The notes under the pieces: model-generated | What the model saw: only the letters and a program-made list of their open reading frames with translations | What the model was told of the DNA's origin: nothing | Databases searched by the model: none | Shown: piece by piece, positions 63,652 through 64,000 of the stretch | Position numbering within the stretch: the first letter of the stretch is position 1 | Layout: every line of letters begins with the position of its first letter | Assembly (NCBI GenBank): GCA_947495795.1 | Contig: CANMAI010000005.1 | Coordinates: forward strand, 124,001-188,000 | DNA: 64,000 nucleotides | Direction of reading: 5' to 3' | From: an uncultured Paracoccaceae bacterium | GTDB taxonomy: Bacteria > Pseudomonadota > Alphaproteobacteria > Rhodobacterales > Rhodobacteraceae | Made by a program: the position numbers and the translations under genes

Positions 63652-64000
63652 TCACATCACCGCTCCGATTTGCCAGGGGACGAATTCATCATCGCCGAGG
63701 CCCTGGGCCTCTGATTTGGTCTGTTGGCCGGAGGCGGTGGCGAGGAGGGCTGCGAGGATTTCGTGGCCCTTTTCCTCCACGCTTTCGCCTTCGAGGATGG
63801 TGCCTGCGTTGATGTCCATATCCGCCTCCAGCCTTGCGAACATTTCCGAGTTCGTGGCGATCTTGAGACTGGGTGCGGGTTTTGCGCCGAAGGCGGAGCC
63901 GCGGCCTGTGGTGAAGGCCACAAGGTTGCAGCCGCTCGCGATCTGGCCGGTGACGGAGGCGGGATCGTAGCCGGGGCTGTCCATGAAGGTGAAGCCCTTG
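63652..64000 (-). CDS. UxaA-family altronate/galactarate dehydratase, C-terminal part (partial)
   Basis: An open frame of 116 codons runs from the window edge to a stop at 63652. The visible part, KGFTFMDSPGYDPASVTGQIASGCNLVAFTTGRGS and KIATNSEMFARLEADMDINAG, is the C-terminus of UxaA/GarD-type sugar-acid dehydratases. It is the first visible gene of the right-end catabolic set. The N-terminal SAF domain is outside. Confidence 0.85.
   Translation of the reverse strand, partial: KGFTFMDSPGYDPASVTGQIASGCNLVAFTTGRGSAFGAKPAPSLKIATNSEMFARLEADMDINAGTILEGESVEEKGHEILAALLATASGQQTKSEAQGLGDDEFVPWQIGAVM

Noticed and set aside
1-64000. Search for tRNA/rRNA genes, CRISPR arrays, insertion sequences, phage genes and attachment sites
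   Set aside because: No tRNA-like cloverleaf with expected motifs, no regular repeat-spacer array, no transposase or integrase sequence seen by reading.

Overview
The window looks like a chromosomal segment of a marine Rhodobacteraceae (roseobacter-type) alphaproteobacterium. The basis is gene content and protein resemblance: a Cu-type denitrification island with NnrR-like operators, a sorbitol/mannitol (smo/mtlK) ABC operon, a form I aerobic CO dehydrogenase operon with a MHYT-LytTR regulator, and a homogentisate pathway operon. I see no rRNA, tRNA, CRISPR array, transposase, phage gene or replication origin. Coding density is high and many start/stop codons overlap.

Layout. (1) 1-7.4 kb, denitrification: norD (cut by the window edge), norQ, norB and norC on the minus strand; a small DUF1858-type gene; the Crp/Fnr regulator nnrR; then pseudoazurin, nirK and nirV on the plus strand. 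Perfect TTGYG-N4-CRCAA palindromes sit in both divergent promoters. (2) 7.6-15.2 kb, a LacI regulator followed by a polyol ABC transporter, a sorbitol-type SDR and mannitol dehydrogenase. (3) 15.4-18 kb, pyrC and glpD. (4) 18.2-24.2 kb, a MarR regulator divergent from hmgA, fahA, an unusual MBL-fold protein, and a flavin hydroxylase with a tiny partner that resembles the two-component 3-hydroxyphenylacetate 6-hydroxylase. (5) 24.3-32.4 kb, a peptide ABC transporter in which the binding protein is split from its permeases by a periplasmic double PilJ-like protein and a DNA glycosylase (tag). (6) 32.4-42.7 kb, a DEAD-box helicase and the cox operon (coxC-M-S-L-D-E-F-G, read on the minus strand). 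(7) 42.9-50.2 kb, mixed genes: phosphoesterase, IlvD/Edd-type dehydratase, NaChBac-like channel, a tautomerase-like gene divergent from an HxlR regulator over a very large palindrome, a DUF938 methyltransferase, a DSD1-type PLP enzyme and a nucleoside deaminase. (8) 50.4-57.3 kb, a DMT exporter, D-erythronate dehydrogenase-like protein, DUF4153 membrane protein, LysE exporter and a Bcr/CflA-type MFS exporter, the last preceded by a full attenuator: promoter, 14-codon leader, hairpin and terminator. (9) 57.3-64 kb, an SDR, a secreted glutathione peroxidase and a tightly packed minus-strand catabolic operon (UxaA-type dehydratase, Gfo/Idh/MocA, phytanoyl-CoA dioxygenase-like, DAO flavoprotein, HIBADH-like dehydrogenase, MaoC-like hydratase) whose substrate I cannot name.

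How the genes work together: regions 1 and 6 give respiratory and energy flexibility (NO2-/NO reduction, CO oxidation). Each contains a MoxR AAA+ ATPase/VWA pair (NorQD, CoxDE) for metalloenzyme maturation. Regions 2, 4, 5 and 9 are scavenging modules for polyols, aromatics, peptides and sugar- or hydroxy-acids. The most novel-looking signals are the leader-peptide attenuator in front of the MFS exporter, the HxlR palindrome, the 20-bp-phased direct repeats before coxM, the GGTA repeat cluster at 46.4-46.5 kb, and the catabolic operon of unknown substrate at the right end.
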